A stretch of DNA of 27,611 bases from an uncultured Clostridia bacterium (GTDB lineage: Bacteria > Bacillota > Clostridia > Lachnospirales > Lachnospiraceae): the NCBI GenBank assembly GCA_937895705.1, contig CALBKM010000003.1, positions 1 through 27,611 of the forward strand. Reading direction: 5' to 3'. Under the pieces are notes generated by a model that did no database searches, was not told where the DNA came from, and was given only the letters and a program-made list of their open reading frames with translations. The position numbers and the translations under genes are program-made. Of the stretch, positions 7,392 to 13,696 are shown piece after piece; the first letter of the stretch is position 1; every line of letters begins with the position of its first letter.

Positions 7392-8861
7392 CTACCGCAA
7401 CGGATTTACAATCTCTAACACCATGTAATCCGCAAGTTCCTTTTCCGGATAATAGGTTATACTCATCCAAAGCTCTGTCTTCACAAACTCCAAAATCATT
7501 TCCTGTGTCAGGCTTCCGCCCTTCGGGTAACAAAAGGTCAAATACGCTTTCTCATGTATCTGTTTTTCGTATACCACCCGCATCGTATCATACGAATCAC
7601 AGAGTACATCCGCATATACATACTCTTGATAATTATTGGCGGTACAGGATATCTCGCTCTCCCACACATGTGTTTTTGCCATATCCGCATCATTCTTCAG
7701 GAAATAAAGATATCCCACCTTGCCTTCCACATCCGGTAACGGATCATCCCATGTCACATCCACATGATACCATCCGTCTTCCATTCTGACCAGATTCCAG
7801 GCATGTGCTTCTCCCTTTGCGGTTCCGCTGATCACTTTACAATCGATATCCAGCAATATCGACAGCAAACGGAAGGTTCTTGCATAACCGTCACACACCG
7901 CTGTTCTGTTTTTCATCACACCTTCCGGAGAGTGGGAAATCACCTGAAAAGATTCATCGTACTTAAGCTCCAGTACCAGATAGTCGTGCAACGCTTTTAC
8001 CGCTTCCACCCGAGTCATTTTCCTCGCCCCCGTCACATCCAGCACCTCGTCCAAATACGAATATAACGCCTTCTCCGTCTTTGTCAGCACGGACATATCC
8101 CCGGTTCGCATCGCATAACACAGATTTGCATCGTATACAGCCTCCACGTTTTTAAATACGACACATATCCCGTTATGATAAATTTCAGCCCGGTCTATCT
8201 CCATAGTCTCGATTTCCGGATACATCTCCATATACTCCTCTGCCGAGTGTAAATCGGCAGCATCTTCCACAATCACCCCATACGAACTGTAAGTTAACGA
8301 CATTTCCCTTATATACTCGTTTGCCTCCGGCTCGTTTTTACAAACCTTCCCGTCAATAATGGTATTTTTATATTCTTTTGCACTTTTTAAAAGCTTACTT
8401 ATCTCCTCCGCAATCGGCTGCGGTTTTTCTGTCGGCTTCGGTGTCGCCGTCGGGCTCGGCGTCTTCGTCGGCTTCGGTGTCGCTGTCGGGCTCGGTGTCT
8501 TCGTCGGCTTCGGTGTCGCCGTCGGGCTCGGTGTCTTCGTCGGCTTTGGCGTCTTCGCCGGCTTCGATGTTGCAGCAGGTTTCTGTGTCGCTGTCGCTTC
8601 CGGTGTCGCCGTGGAACTCGGCATTGCCGTCGCTTCCGGTGTCAGCACAGGCTCCTTCTTCTCCGTCTCCTCCGGCAAGTCAACCTGCTTTGTCGGTGAG
8701 GCCTCCGGGATTGTTGTTATCTCCGGCACCGGCGTCTTTGTAACCGCCGCTGTATGCACCGGAGCCAATGTAGGCAAAGGCGGTAGCTTTTCCGCCACTG
8801 TACCGCACGCCGTCATCCCTAATAGTAATATCGCAAACATACCCAAACAAATCTTTTTCAT
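7392..8861 (-). CDS. lipoprotein with Thr/Pro repeat linker and transglutaminase-like domain
   Basis: About 489 residues. The start at 8861 gives MKKICLGMFAILLLGMTAC, a lipoprotein signal peptide with the lipid-modified Cys at residue 19. Upstream in-frame ATGs (8873, 8879) would spoil it; a weak GGTGAT site precedes 8861. Residues about 70-155 are a low-complexity linker dominated by TPKPTKTPSPTA repeats, of the kind that spans the cell wall. The C-terminal half carries a transglutaminase/protease-like fold with the Cys-His-Asp triad visible: AVCDGYA (about Cys 323), GEAHAWN (about His 353) and HVDVTWDDP (about Asp 368). It is probably anchored outside the membrane and acts on wall or surface proteins; substrate unknown. 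It starts 14 bases after the Crp/Fnr regulator and may share its transcript. Confidence 0.88.
   Translation of the reverse strand: MKKICLGMFAILLLGMTACGTVAEKLPPLPTLAPVHTAAVTKTPVPEITTIPEASPTKQVDLPEETEKKEPVLTPEATAMPSSTATPEATATQKPAATSKPAKTPKPTKTPSPTATPKPTKTPSPTATPKPTKTPSPTATPKPTEKPQPIAEEISKLLKSAKEYKNTIIDGKVCKNEPEANEYIREMSLTYSSYGVIVEDAADLHSAEEYMEMYPEIETMEIDRAEIYHNGICVVFKNVEAVYDANLCYAMRTGDMSVLTKTEKALYSYLDEVLDVTGARKMTRVEAVKALHDYLVLELKYDESFQVISHSPEGVMKNRTAVCDGYARTFRLLSILLDIDCKVISGTAKGEAHAWNLVRMEDGWYHVDVTWDDPLPDVEGKVGYLYFLKNDADMAKTHVWESEISCTANNYQEYVYADVLCDSYDTMRVVYEKQIHEKAYLTFCYPKGGSLTQEMILEFVKTELWMSITYYPEKELADYMVLEIVNPLR
8434..8541. repeat. three tandem copies of a 36-bp coding repeat
   Basis: Units at 8434-8469, 8470-8505 and 8506-8541 differ from each other by only a few bases. 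A decayed fourth unit starts at 8542. They encode the 12-residue TPKPTKTPSPTA linker repeat of the lipoprotein. The near identity at DNA level suggests recent expansion, and copy number may vary between strains. Confidence 0.9.
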
Positions 8862-8875
8862 ACTATCACCCATTC

Positions 8876-9538
8876 TCATTTCAATAATGTAAAATGACTT
8901 TTTCGACACTCCAAAATGCCTTCCTTCCGAAGTTTCCCGATTTCCGCCGAAAGACCGCTGCGGTCCACCTCCAGATAGTCCGCCAGCTCCTGACGATCGA
9001 ACATCACCGTAAAACTCTTGTTGTTCTGCTGTTTTGCCTGCATCAACAGGTAAGTCATCAGTTTTTCTCTCGTGGAGCGTTTTGAAATAATTTCCAGTTT
9101 TTGATGGAACAGCAAATTCTTGGTCGCCACCAGCTTCATCAAATTATAGATGAGCTGATTATGAAAACCGCAGGCACTGCTGCACATATGCAAAATCCGC
9201 GCCGCATCGATAAACAGCACCTCGCTTTTCTCCGTTGCCACCACATCCACCGGCATGTTCTGTACTCCCGCACAGGCAAAAGACTCCCCAAACAAACCCG
9301 CCGGCTGTAATTCCGCCAATATACTCCGGTTGCCGTAATAATCCACACGAACAATTTGCACTGCCCCGGAAAGTACCGCTCCGATTCGACCGGCTGCATC
9401 TCCTTCGGATAAAACAATCTGATTTTTTTCGTAAACGTGCACGGTTGCCCCCAGACAGGAAAGCATGGTCAGCAATTGATTTTCGGCAATTCCGGCGAAC
9501 AATCCGCATTTCTGTAATATCGATACATATTTTTTCAT
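8876..9538 (-). CDS. Crp/Fnr-family transcriptional regulator
   Basis: A 220-residue protein. Residues about 10-120 form the cyclic-nucleotide-binding-like beta barrel (GDAAGRIGAVLSGAVQIVR, followed by LQPAGLFGE). A dimerisation helix follows, and the C-terminus is a winged helix-turn-helix (DRQELADYLEVDRSGLSAEIGKLRKEG). The divergent partner is a 4Fe-4S protein, a context known for HcpR-type regulators of nitrosative-stress genes in anaerobes, so this is a plausible HcpR-like sensor; no hcp gene is in the window. GGAGA precedes the ATG. A palindrome lies just downstream of its predicted transcription start, consistent with autorepression. The effector cannot be read from sequence. Confidence 0.9.
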   Translation of the reverse strand: MKKYVSILQKCGLFAGIAENQLLTMLSCLGATVHVYEKNQIVLSEGDAAGRIGAVLSGAVQIVRVDYYGNRSILAELQPAGLFGESFACAGVQNMPVDVVATEKSEVLFIDAARILHMCSSACGFHNQLIYNLMKLVATKNLLFHQKLEIISKRSTREKLMTYLLMQAKQQNNKSFTVMFDRQELADYLEVDRSGLSAEIGKLRKEGILECRKSHFTLLK

Positions 9539-9552
9539 AAAAAATCTCCGTT

Positions 9553-9568
9553 TGTTGAATTTTCAACA
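9553..9568. promoter_or_regulatory. palindromic operator shared by the divergent regulator and ferredoxin genes
   Basis: TGTTGAATTTTCAACA is a perfect 7-bp inverted repeat with a 2-base centre. Its centre is at -41.5 relative to the predicted ferredoxin start (-10 at 9590-9595), the class II activator position for Crp/Fnr proteins. It is at about +16 relative to the predicted regulator start, a repressing position. Confidence 0.7.
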
Positions 9569-9582
9569 TACCAATCATAGTT

Positions 9583-9611
9583 ATCGTACTATAATGGCCT
9601 CAGAAAGTCAA
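9583..9611 (-). promoter_or_regulatory. promoter of the Crp/Fnr gene
   Basis: TTGACT (9606-9611) and TACGAT (9583-9588) with a 17-base spacer on the minus strand; predicted start near 9576, immediately upstream of the palindrome. Confidence 0.7.
9590..9595 (+). promoter_or_regulatory. -10 element of the ferredoxin gene, activator-dependent
   Basis: TATAAT with no recognisable -35 hexamer 17 bases upstream. Instead the palindrome ends about 21 bases before it, as expected of a promoter that needs a bound activator. Predicted start near 9602. Confidence 0.6.
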
Positions 9612-9640
9612 GCAAAGCTCTTAAAAAGGAGGAGAAGATT

Positions 9641-10414
9641 ATGTTACGCAAAATCATAAAAATCGACGAAGAAAAATGCAACGGATGCGGTCTTTGTGCC
9701 GCTGCATGCCATGAAGGCGCCATCGGCATGGTAGACGGGAAAGCAAAGTTATTGCGGGAGGATTACTGTGACGGATTAGGGGATTGCCTTCCTGCTTGTC
9801 CGGTAGATGCCATTTCTTTTGAGGTACGGGAAGCCGCAGCCTACGATGAGGCCGCAGTATTACAGGCAAAACAACGCAAAGAAGCTTCGCCGGAACAGCG
9901 ACTGACCACCGATTCACATGCTGCCGATACACCAAACGCACCGAAAACTTCGCTTCCTTGCGGTTGTCCGGGCATGAATTCCAAGCGAATCGAACGTCCG
10001 GAGCTGCCGGAAGACACCTCCTGCGCTGTCCCTCAGGCAACTCCGTCTGTCAGCCGGTTGTCCCAGTGGCCGGTGCAAATCAAACTGGTACCGATAAATG
10101 CTCCGTACTTTGACGGCGCAAACCTTCTTATCGCAGCAGACTGTACCGCTTATGCCTACGGACGATTTCACGAAGATTTCATCAAAAATCGCATTACTCT
10201 CATCGGCTGCCCGAAACTGGACGAGGGTGACTATACCGACAAACTGACCGCGATTATCGCGAATAACCATATTAAAAGCGTCACCATCGTCCGCATGGAA
10301 GTACCGTGCTGCGGCGGCATCGAACAAGCCGCAAAGCGGGCTCTGCAGGCCAGCGGAAAATTCATTCCTTGGCGGGTGGTTGTGGTAACAACGGACGGGC
10401 GGTTATTGGAATAA
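9641..10414 (+). CDS. 4Fe-4S ferredoxin-domain protein
   Basis: A 257-residue protein. The N-terminus has one canonical 4Fe-4S motif, CNGCGLCAAACHEGAI (Cys 13, 16, 19, 23). A second, CDGLGDCLPACPVDAI, is spaced C-x5-C-x3-CP and so lacks one of the usual four cysteines. A middle section has SLPCGCPG. The C-terminal part (about 140-257) contains GCPKLDEGDYTDKL and EVPCCGG, which suggests a further redox or metal site. This architecture is seen in ferredoxin-like proteins placed beside Crp/Fnr or hcp genes in anaerobes. It probably carries electrons or senses redox/nitrosative stress in the cytoplasm; the partner is unknown. A strong AAAAAGGAGGAGAAGATT site precedes the ATG. It is likely activated through the -41.5 palindrome. 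Confidence 0.9.
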   Translation: MLRKIIKIDEEKCNGCGLCAAACHEGAIGMVDGKAKLLREDYCDGLGDCLPACPVDAISFEVREAAAYDEAAVLQAKQRKEASPEQRLTTDSHAADTPNAPKTSLPCGCPGMNSKRIERPELPEDTSCAVPQATPSVSRLSQWPVQIKLVPINAPYFDGANLLIAADCTAYAYGRFHEDFIKNRITLIGCPKLDEGDYTDKLTAIIANNHIKSVTIVRMEVPCCGGIEQAAKRALQASGKFIPWRVVVVTTDGRLLE

Positions 10415-10430
10415 CTTTTCTAAAAGAAAC

Positions 10431-10467
10431 AGCGCACAGAACATTCTTCTGTGCGCTATCTCTTTTT
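10431..10467. terminator. bidirectional terminator after the ferredoxin gene
   Basis: AGCGCACAGAA pairs perfectly with TTCTGTGCGCT over 11 bp with a CATTC loop, followed by ATCTCTTTTT on the plus strand. On the minus strand the stem is followed by GTTTCTTTT, so it may also end the acetyltransferase transcript. Confidence 0.85.
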
Positions 10468-10492
10468 GTCGAGGTTTACGAAGTTTTTTTAG

Positions 10493-10993
10493 TTATTTTC
10501 CTACCCTTACATAATACTTGGTATCGTCCTCATGGTCAATCCTACCGCCGTTCTTTAACATCACTTTAAGGGACGCCGGATTGTCCTTATTAACTCTTAA
10601 ATAGATTTCCTCTTCCGGCACTATCTTCCTTGCTTTCTCAAGCGTCAATCGAAGCCCCTCCGTGGCATATCCTCTCCCCCGGTATTCCTTTCCGATAAAA
10701 TATCCGATGTGTCCCGCACCCTCCCGCAAGGAATCACAAAGGAAATGCCGGACACGGAATTCACCTACAATTACGTCGTCCTTCCAAAGATAGAAAAAGG
10801 ATTCCGGCACATAGCCCTCCGGTAGTTCTTCTCCCTTGGAAAAGACAATTCGTTTCCGCACCACCTCGTCAAATACCTCTCTGGTGCATCCGTGCCATTG
10901 ATTGGTAAAACCGTTTTCATCAAAAGGTATTTCCCGAACAAAAAGGAATTCTTTTTCGATGTCGTTAACATTAATTTCTTTTAAATATAACAT
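10493..10993 (-). CDS. GNAT-family N-acetyltransferase
   Basis: A 166-residue protein of typical GNAT length. The acetyl-CoA loop RGRGYATEGLRLTLEKA (about 109-125) matches the Q/RxxGxG/A motif A. GHIGYFIGKEYRGRG supplies the preceding beta strand, and LRVNKDNPASLKVMLKNGG is the conserved C-terminal N-x-x-S motif region. It is predicted to acetylate an amine of a small molecule or a peptide N-terminus in the cytoplasm; the substrate cannot be predicted. No clear promoter is visible in the 100 bases between it and asnS. Confidence 0.85.
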   Translation of the reverse strand: MLYLKEINVNDIEKEFLFVREIPFDENGFTNQWHGCTREVFDEVVRKRIVFSKGEELPEGYVPESFFYLWKDDVIVGEFRVRHFLCDSLREGAGHIGYFIGKEYRGRGYATEGLRLTLEKARKIVPEEEIYLRVNKDNPASLKVMLKNGGRIDHEDDTKYYVRVGK

Positions 10994-11095
10994 GTTTGTT
11001 TCCCCTACTTTCTTTCAGATATCCAAACTTAAAGTAATCTATTTCCTATTCACCGGACACGATTTTCGTCCCCAATCCCCTTTTGACATCCGTCC

Positions 11096-12427
11096 CTAGA
11101 ACAGAATCGTCCCCGGTGTTCTCGGATAGGCTATCACATCACGAATGTTCTCCATGCCGGTAATATAGCGCATCATACGTTCCACACCAAGACCGAATCC
11201 GCTGTGTACGCAGCTTCCGTACCGACGAAGATCGCAATACCATGCGTAGTCTTCTTCCTTAAGACCACACTCTTCAATACGTTTCATAAGCTTCTCCAAG
11301 CGATGTTCTCTCTGGCTGGCTCCCACAATTTCGCCTAACTTCGGAAAAAGCAAGTCCGTGGCTGCCACCGTCTCACCGTCATCGTTCTGGTACATGTAAA
11401 AGGCTTTCTGCCCCTTCGGATAATCGGTGACAAATACCGGTCGTTTGAACACCTCACCGGCCAGATACCGTTCGTGCTCCGTCTGGATTGGTGTCTCCAT
11501 GGAGGCCGGGATTTGGAACTGTTCTCCGGATTCCATCAGAATTTTTACCGCATCCTTATAAGACACACGTGCAAAATCCGTTGCCACTACCTGTTCCAAT
11601 TTTTCCACCAGTCCCGGCTCCACAAAACGGTCAAAGAACTCCAACTCTTCTCTCGATTCCGTAAGCACCGCCCGGATAATATATTTGCACATTGCTTCGA
11701 TGGTATCCATCAGTTCCGGAAGGTCGCAAAAGGCCATCTCCGGTTCCACCTGCCAGAACTCCGCCACATGCCGCGGGGTGTTGGAGTCCTCCGCCCGGAA
11801 GCTGGGGCCGAAGGTGTATACTCGTCTGAGTGCCTGGGCAAAAGGCTCCACATGAAGCTGCCCGGTTACGGTAAGACAAGTTTCTTTCCCGAAAAACTCC
11901 TCCGTCTTTAAGCGGAACACCTCTCCCGCACCCTCTCCGTCGCAAGAAGTCATACACGGACTTTGTACGTAAATAAAGCCTTCCTTGTACAAAAATTCCA
12001 GAATTGCATGAGTCAGCACGGAGCGCACCCGGAACACTGCAGAAAACAGGTTGGTCCGTGGCCTTAAGTGAGGAATCGTCCGCAAATACTCATTGCTGTG
12101 ACGCTTTTTCTGAAGGGGGTAATCAGCCTCCGAATCTCCCATTACCGTAATTTTCTCCGCCTGTACCTCAAAAGGCTGCTTTGCCTCCGGTGTCAGCACC
12201 AGCACGCCGGTTACCAACAGACATGCTCCCAGTCCGAATCCGGTATCCATGGCCTTCGTCAAATCCACGACTGCCTGAATACTCTGCATACAAGTGCCGT
12301 CGCCAAGTTCCACAAAGCCCACCTCTTTGCCGAGACGTTTTGTTTTTACCCACCCACTGACGGTGACGGTCTGTCCGGCAAGGGCTTCGTACTGCTCATA
12401 AAATTGTTTGGTTGATAAAAGTTTCAT
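11096..12427 (-). CDS. asnS: asparagine--tRNA ligase
   Basis: A 443-residue class IIb synthetase. The N-terminal OB-fold anticodon-binding domain reads TVTVSGWVKTKRLGKEVGFVEL. Motif 2 is FRAEDSNTPRHVAEFWQVEPEM and motif 3 is GFGLGVERMMRYITGMENIRD, followed by the AsnRS-type end YPRTPGTILF. Charges tRNA-Asn in the cytoplasm. The start at 12427 was chosen because AAAGGAGGACATCTT precedes it; an in-frame extension to 12502 would run through the terminator hairpin. The gene is preceded by a leader peptide with five consecutive Asn codons and an attenuator, so expression is probably tuned by Asn-tRNA charging. Confidence 0.96.
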   Translation of the reverse strand: MKLLSTKQFYEQYEALAGQTVTVSGWVKTKRLGKEVGFVELGDGTCMQSIQAVVDLTKAMDTGFGLGACLLVTGVLVLTPEAKQPFEVQAEKITVMGDSEADYPLQKKRHSNEYLRTIPHLRPRTNLFSAVFRVRSVLTHAILEFLYKEGFIYVQSPCMTSCDGEGAGEVFRLKTEEFFGKETCLTVTGQLHVEPFAQALRRVYTFGPSFRAEDSNTPRHVAEFWQVEPEMAFCDLPELMDTIEAMCKYIIRAVLTESREELEFFDRFVEPGLVEKLEQVVATDFARVSYKDAVKILMESGEQFQIPASMETPIQTEHERYLAGEVFKRPVFVTDYPKGQKAFYMYQNDDGETVAATDLLFPKLGEIVGASQREHRLEKLMKRIEECGLKEEDYAWYCDLRRYGSCVHSGFGLGVERMMRYITGMENIRDVIAYPRTPGTILF

Positions 12428-12470
12428 AAGATGTCCTCCTTTTCTTTTGAGGGGATTTCGCATAAACGAC

Positions 12471-12516
12471 AAAAGGACCACCTTCCTTGAATTTAAGTTC
12501 AAAAAAAGTGGTCCTT
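12471..12516 (-). terminator. attenuator terminator upstream of asnS
   Basis: A 19-bp stem pairs AAGGACCACTTTTTTTGAA with TTCAAGGAAGGTGGTCCTT (some G-U pairs) around CTTAAA, followed by TTTTGTCGTTT. It lies 44 bases before the asnS ATG, inside the same transcript, so it must be conditional. Confidence 0.88.
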
Positions 12517-12594
12517 ATATTCTTTATTTCAGAATTTAAAACCACAGACCGAAAGGCATCAGCCAATCGGACTGCGGTCACGATTGACGATGCC
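12508..12594 (-). promoter_or_regulatory. alternative RNA pairings of the asnS attenuator
   Basis: Three competing pairings are visible on the minus strand. (a) A hairpin directly after the leader stop codon: GGCATC (12589-12594) and CAATCG (12581-12586) pair with CGATTG (12564-12569) and GATGCC (12555-12560), leaving ACCGCAG (12572-12578) in the loop. (b) An anti-antiterminator: ACCGCAG pairs with CTGTGGT (12541-12547). (c) An antiterminator: GTGGTTTT (12538-12545) pairs with AGGACCAC (12508-12515), the 5' arm of the terminator. Pairing (c) excludes both (b) and the terminator. Confidence 0.7.
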
Positions 12595-12641
12595 TAGATA
12601 TTATTATTATTGTTCATAGCAACGATAACGTATGTTTTCAT
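12594..12641 (-). CDS. asnS leader peptide MKTYVIVAMNNNNNI
   Basis: A 15-codon frame, ATG at 12641 to TAG at 12594, with AAGGGG about 10 bases before the start. Codons 10-14 are AAC AAT AAT AAT AAT, five asparagines in a row, placed just before the stop and just upstream of the attenuator hairpins of asnS. A shorter version could start at the in-frame ATG at 12617. It is read here as a sensor peptide whose translation stalls when Asn-tRNA is uncharged, not as a functional protein. Confidence 0.8.
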   Translation of the reverse strand: MKTYVIVAMNNNNNI

Positions 12642-12676
12642 TCTGAAACATCCCCTTGTTTTATATTTGAGTCAGA

Positions 12677-12705
12677 GTTTAACACAAAGCCAGTGAAGTT
12701 GTCAA
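12677..12705 (-). promoter_or_regulatory. promoter of the asnS attenuator transcript
   Basis: A consensus TTGACA (12700-12705) and TTAAAC (12677-12682) with a 17-base spacer on the minus strand. The predicted start near 12670 leaves about 30 bases before the leader-peptide ATG and about 240 bases before asnS. Confidence 0.75.
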
Positions 12706-12761
12706 GCACTTTTTTCCCTTTGTCGTTTTCGCCCGGCTATCTGTCTCTGTCCGAATCATAC

Positions 12762-13691
12762 TCAAAACTTCAACAACAGCACATTGGAGGTCAGTCCCGC
12801 TGCCGTTCCCATTAACATAACCAGGTCGCCTTCCTTCACCTTTCCTTCATGAATAATTTCACACAACGTATATGGGATAGAAGCAGAAATCATGTTTCCG
12901 TACTCGCTGACCCGGTTGATATACTTTTCCGGAGCCACACCGAGGCGAGACATAATCATATCCAAGGCTTTGCTGGCCTGATGCGGCACTACCACGTCAA
13001 TATCCTCCCAAATCACGCCGGCCTTGGCAAGCGACTCCGAAAGGAAGCCCGGAAGCTTTCTTGCTGCCAGCTTTAACACTTTGATGCCCTTCATATCAAA
13101 GTAATAGTCTTCCCGATTCTCTTCGTTGAATTTGAATGCGGTCATAAGGCCGCAACCGCCTCTGATTTCGGTGTCATGGGCACCCTCCGACCAGGTTTTC
13201 TGTGCCGCATAAAGCACACCGGATTCTCCGTCGCCACGCCCTACCACAAAGGCCACCGCCGCGTCAGAGAACAGCTCATAGCTCTCTTTCTGGTTCGGAT
13301 TTAACGCCGCCGAGCCCGTATCTCCCGATACAATCAGCACCCGTTCGTAGCGTCCCGCATCCAACAAATACGACACGGTATCCAGTGCTGTTACAAAGCT
13401 GGTACAGGTGGTATTAATGTCCATGGCAGGAATCTCCGTTCCCTTTGCCATCCTCTCATGAATCAACGCCGCGTTGCACGGAATTGCCTGGAGCGGTGTC
13501 GCCATGGCTCCGACAATACAATCAATGTCATTCATCGTCAGTCCGGCATCCTCAAACGCTGCTAAAATAGCTTTTTCCGCCAAATCAAGCAACGTCTGAC
13601 CTTCCCCTAAACGATATCTGATCTGGTCATCAAATGTGATTTTCCGGTCCGACAGTGCGTTTCCGCATCCTAAAATTTTAACCCTTCTCAT
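12762..13691 (-). CDS. 3-oxoacyl-ACP synthase III-type ketosynthase
   Basis: A 309-residue thiolase-fold enzyme of the FabH/KASIII family. The catalytic triad is visible: Cys 96 in NTTCTSF, His 237 in VVPHQASKA and Asn 266 in EYGNMISASIP. The C-terminal LMGTAAGLTSN glycine loop is present. KASIII enzymes condense an acyl-CoA or acyl-ACP starter with malonyl-ACP, or in relatives condense or transfer acyl groups. Here it is last in a five-gene unit with an adenylate-forming enzyme, a hydrolase, a dehydrogenase and a glycosyltransferase, not with fab genes, so a role in a specialised pathway is more likely than housekeeping fatty acid synthesis. The start is the ATG at 13691 behind AAAGGAG; the in-frame GTG at 13700 abuts that site. 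It begins 5 bases after the previous stop. Confidence 0.88.
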   Translation of the reverse strand: MRRVKILGCGNALSDRKITFDDQIRYRLGEGQTLLDLAEKAILAAFEDAGLTMNDIDCIVGAMATPLQAIPCNAALIHERMAKGTEIPAMDINTTCTSFVTALDTVSYLLDAGRYERVLIVSGDTGSAALNPNQKESYELFSDAAVAFVVGRGDGESGVLYAAQKTWSEGAHDTEIRGGCGLMTAFKFNEENREDYYFDMKGIKVLKLAARKLPGFLSESLAKAGVIWEDIDVVVPHQASKALDMIMSRLGVAPEKYINRVSEYGNMISASIPYTLCEIIHEGKVKEGDLVMLMGTAAGLTSNVLLLKF

Positions 13692-13696
13692 TTTCC

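Noticed and set aside
8434..8560. Regular 36-bp repeats that could suggest a CRISPR array
   Set aside because: The units are contiguous with no spacers and encode an in-frame Thr/Pro repeat of a lipoprotein.
8359..8892. A long plus-strand frame rich in Gly/Val
   Set aside because: It is the antisense shadow of the repeat-coding part of the lipoprotein gene.
10994..11095. GGGGAC-like short repeats between asnS and the acetyltransferase gene
   Set aside because: Too short and irregular to call a repeat family or a terminator.
12428..12502. Upstream extension of asnS and the minus-strand frame 12396-12581
   Set aside because: Both run through the attenuator terminator; the ATG at 12427 has a strong ribosome-binding site and matches the AsnRS N-terminus.
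12762..13691. Calling the KASIII protein OleA and the cluster an olefin pathway
   Set aside because: No OleB-type alpha/beta hydrolase is present, the activating enzyme is PaaK/F390-like rather than OleC-like, and assignment by eye cannot separate OleA from other KASIII proteins.
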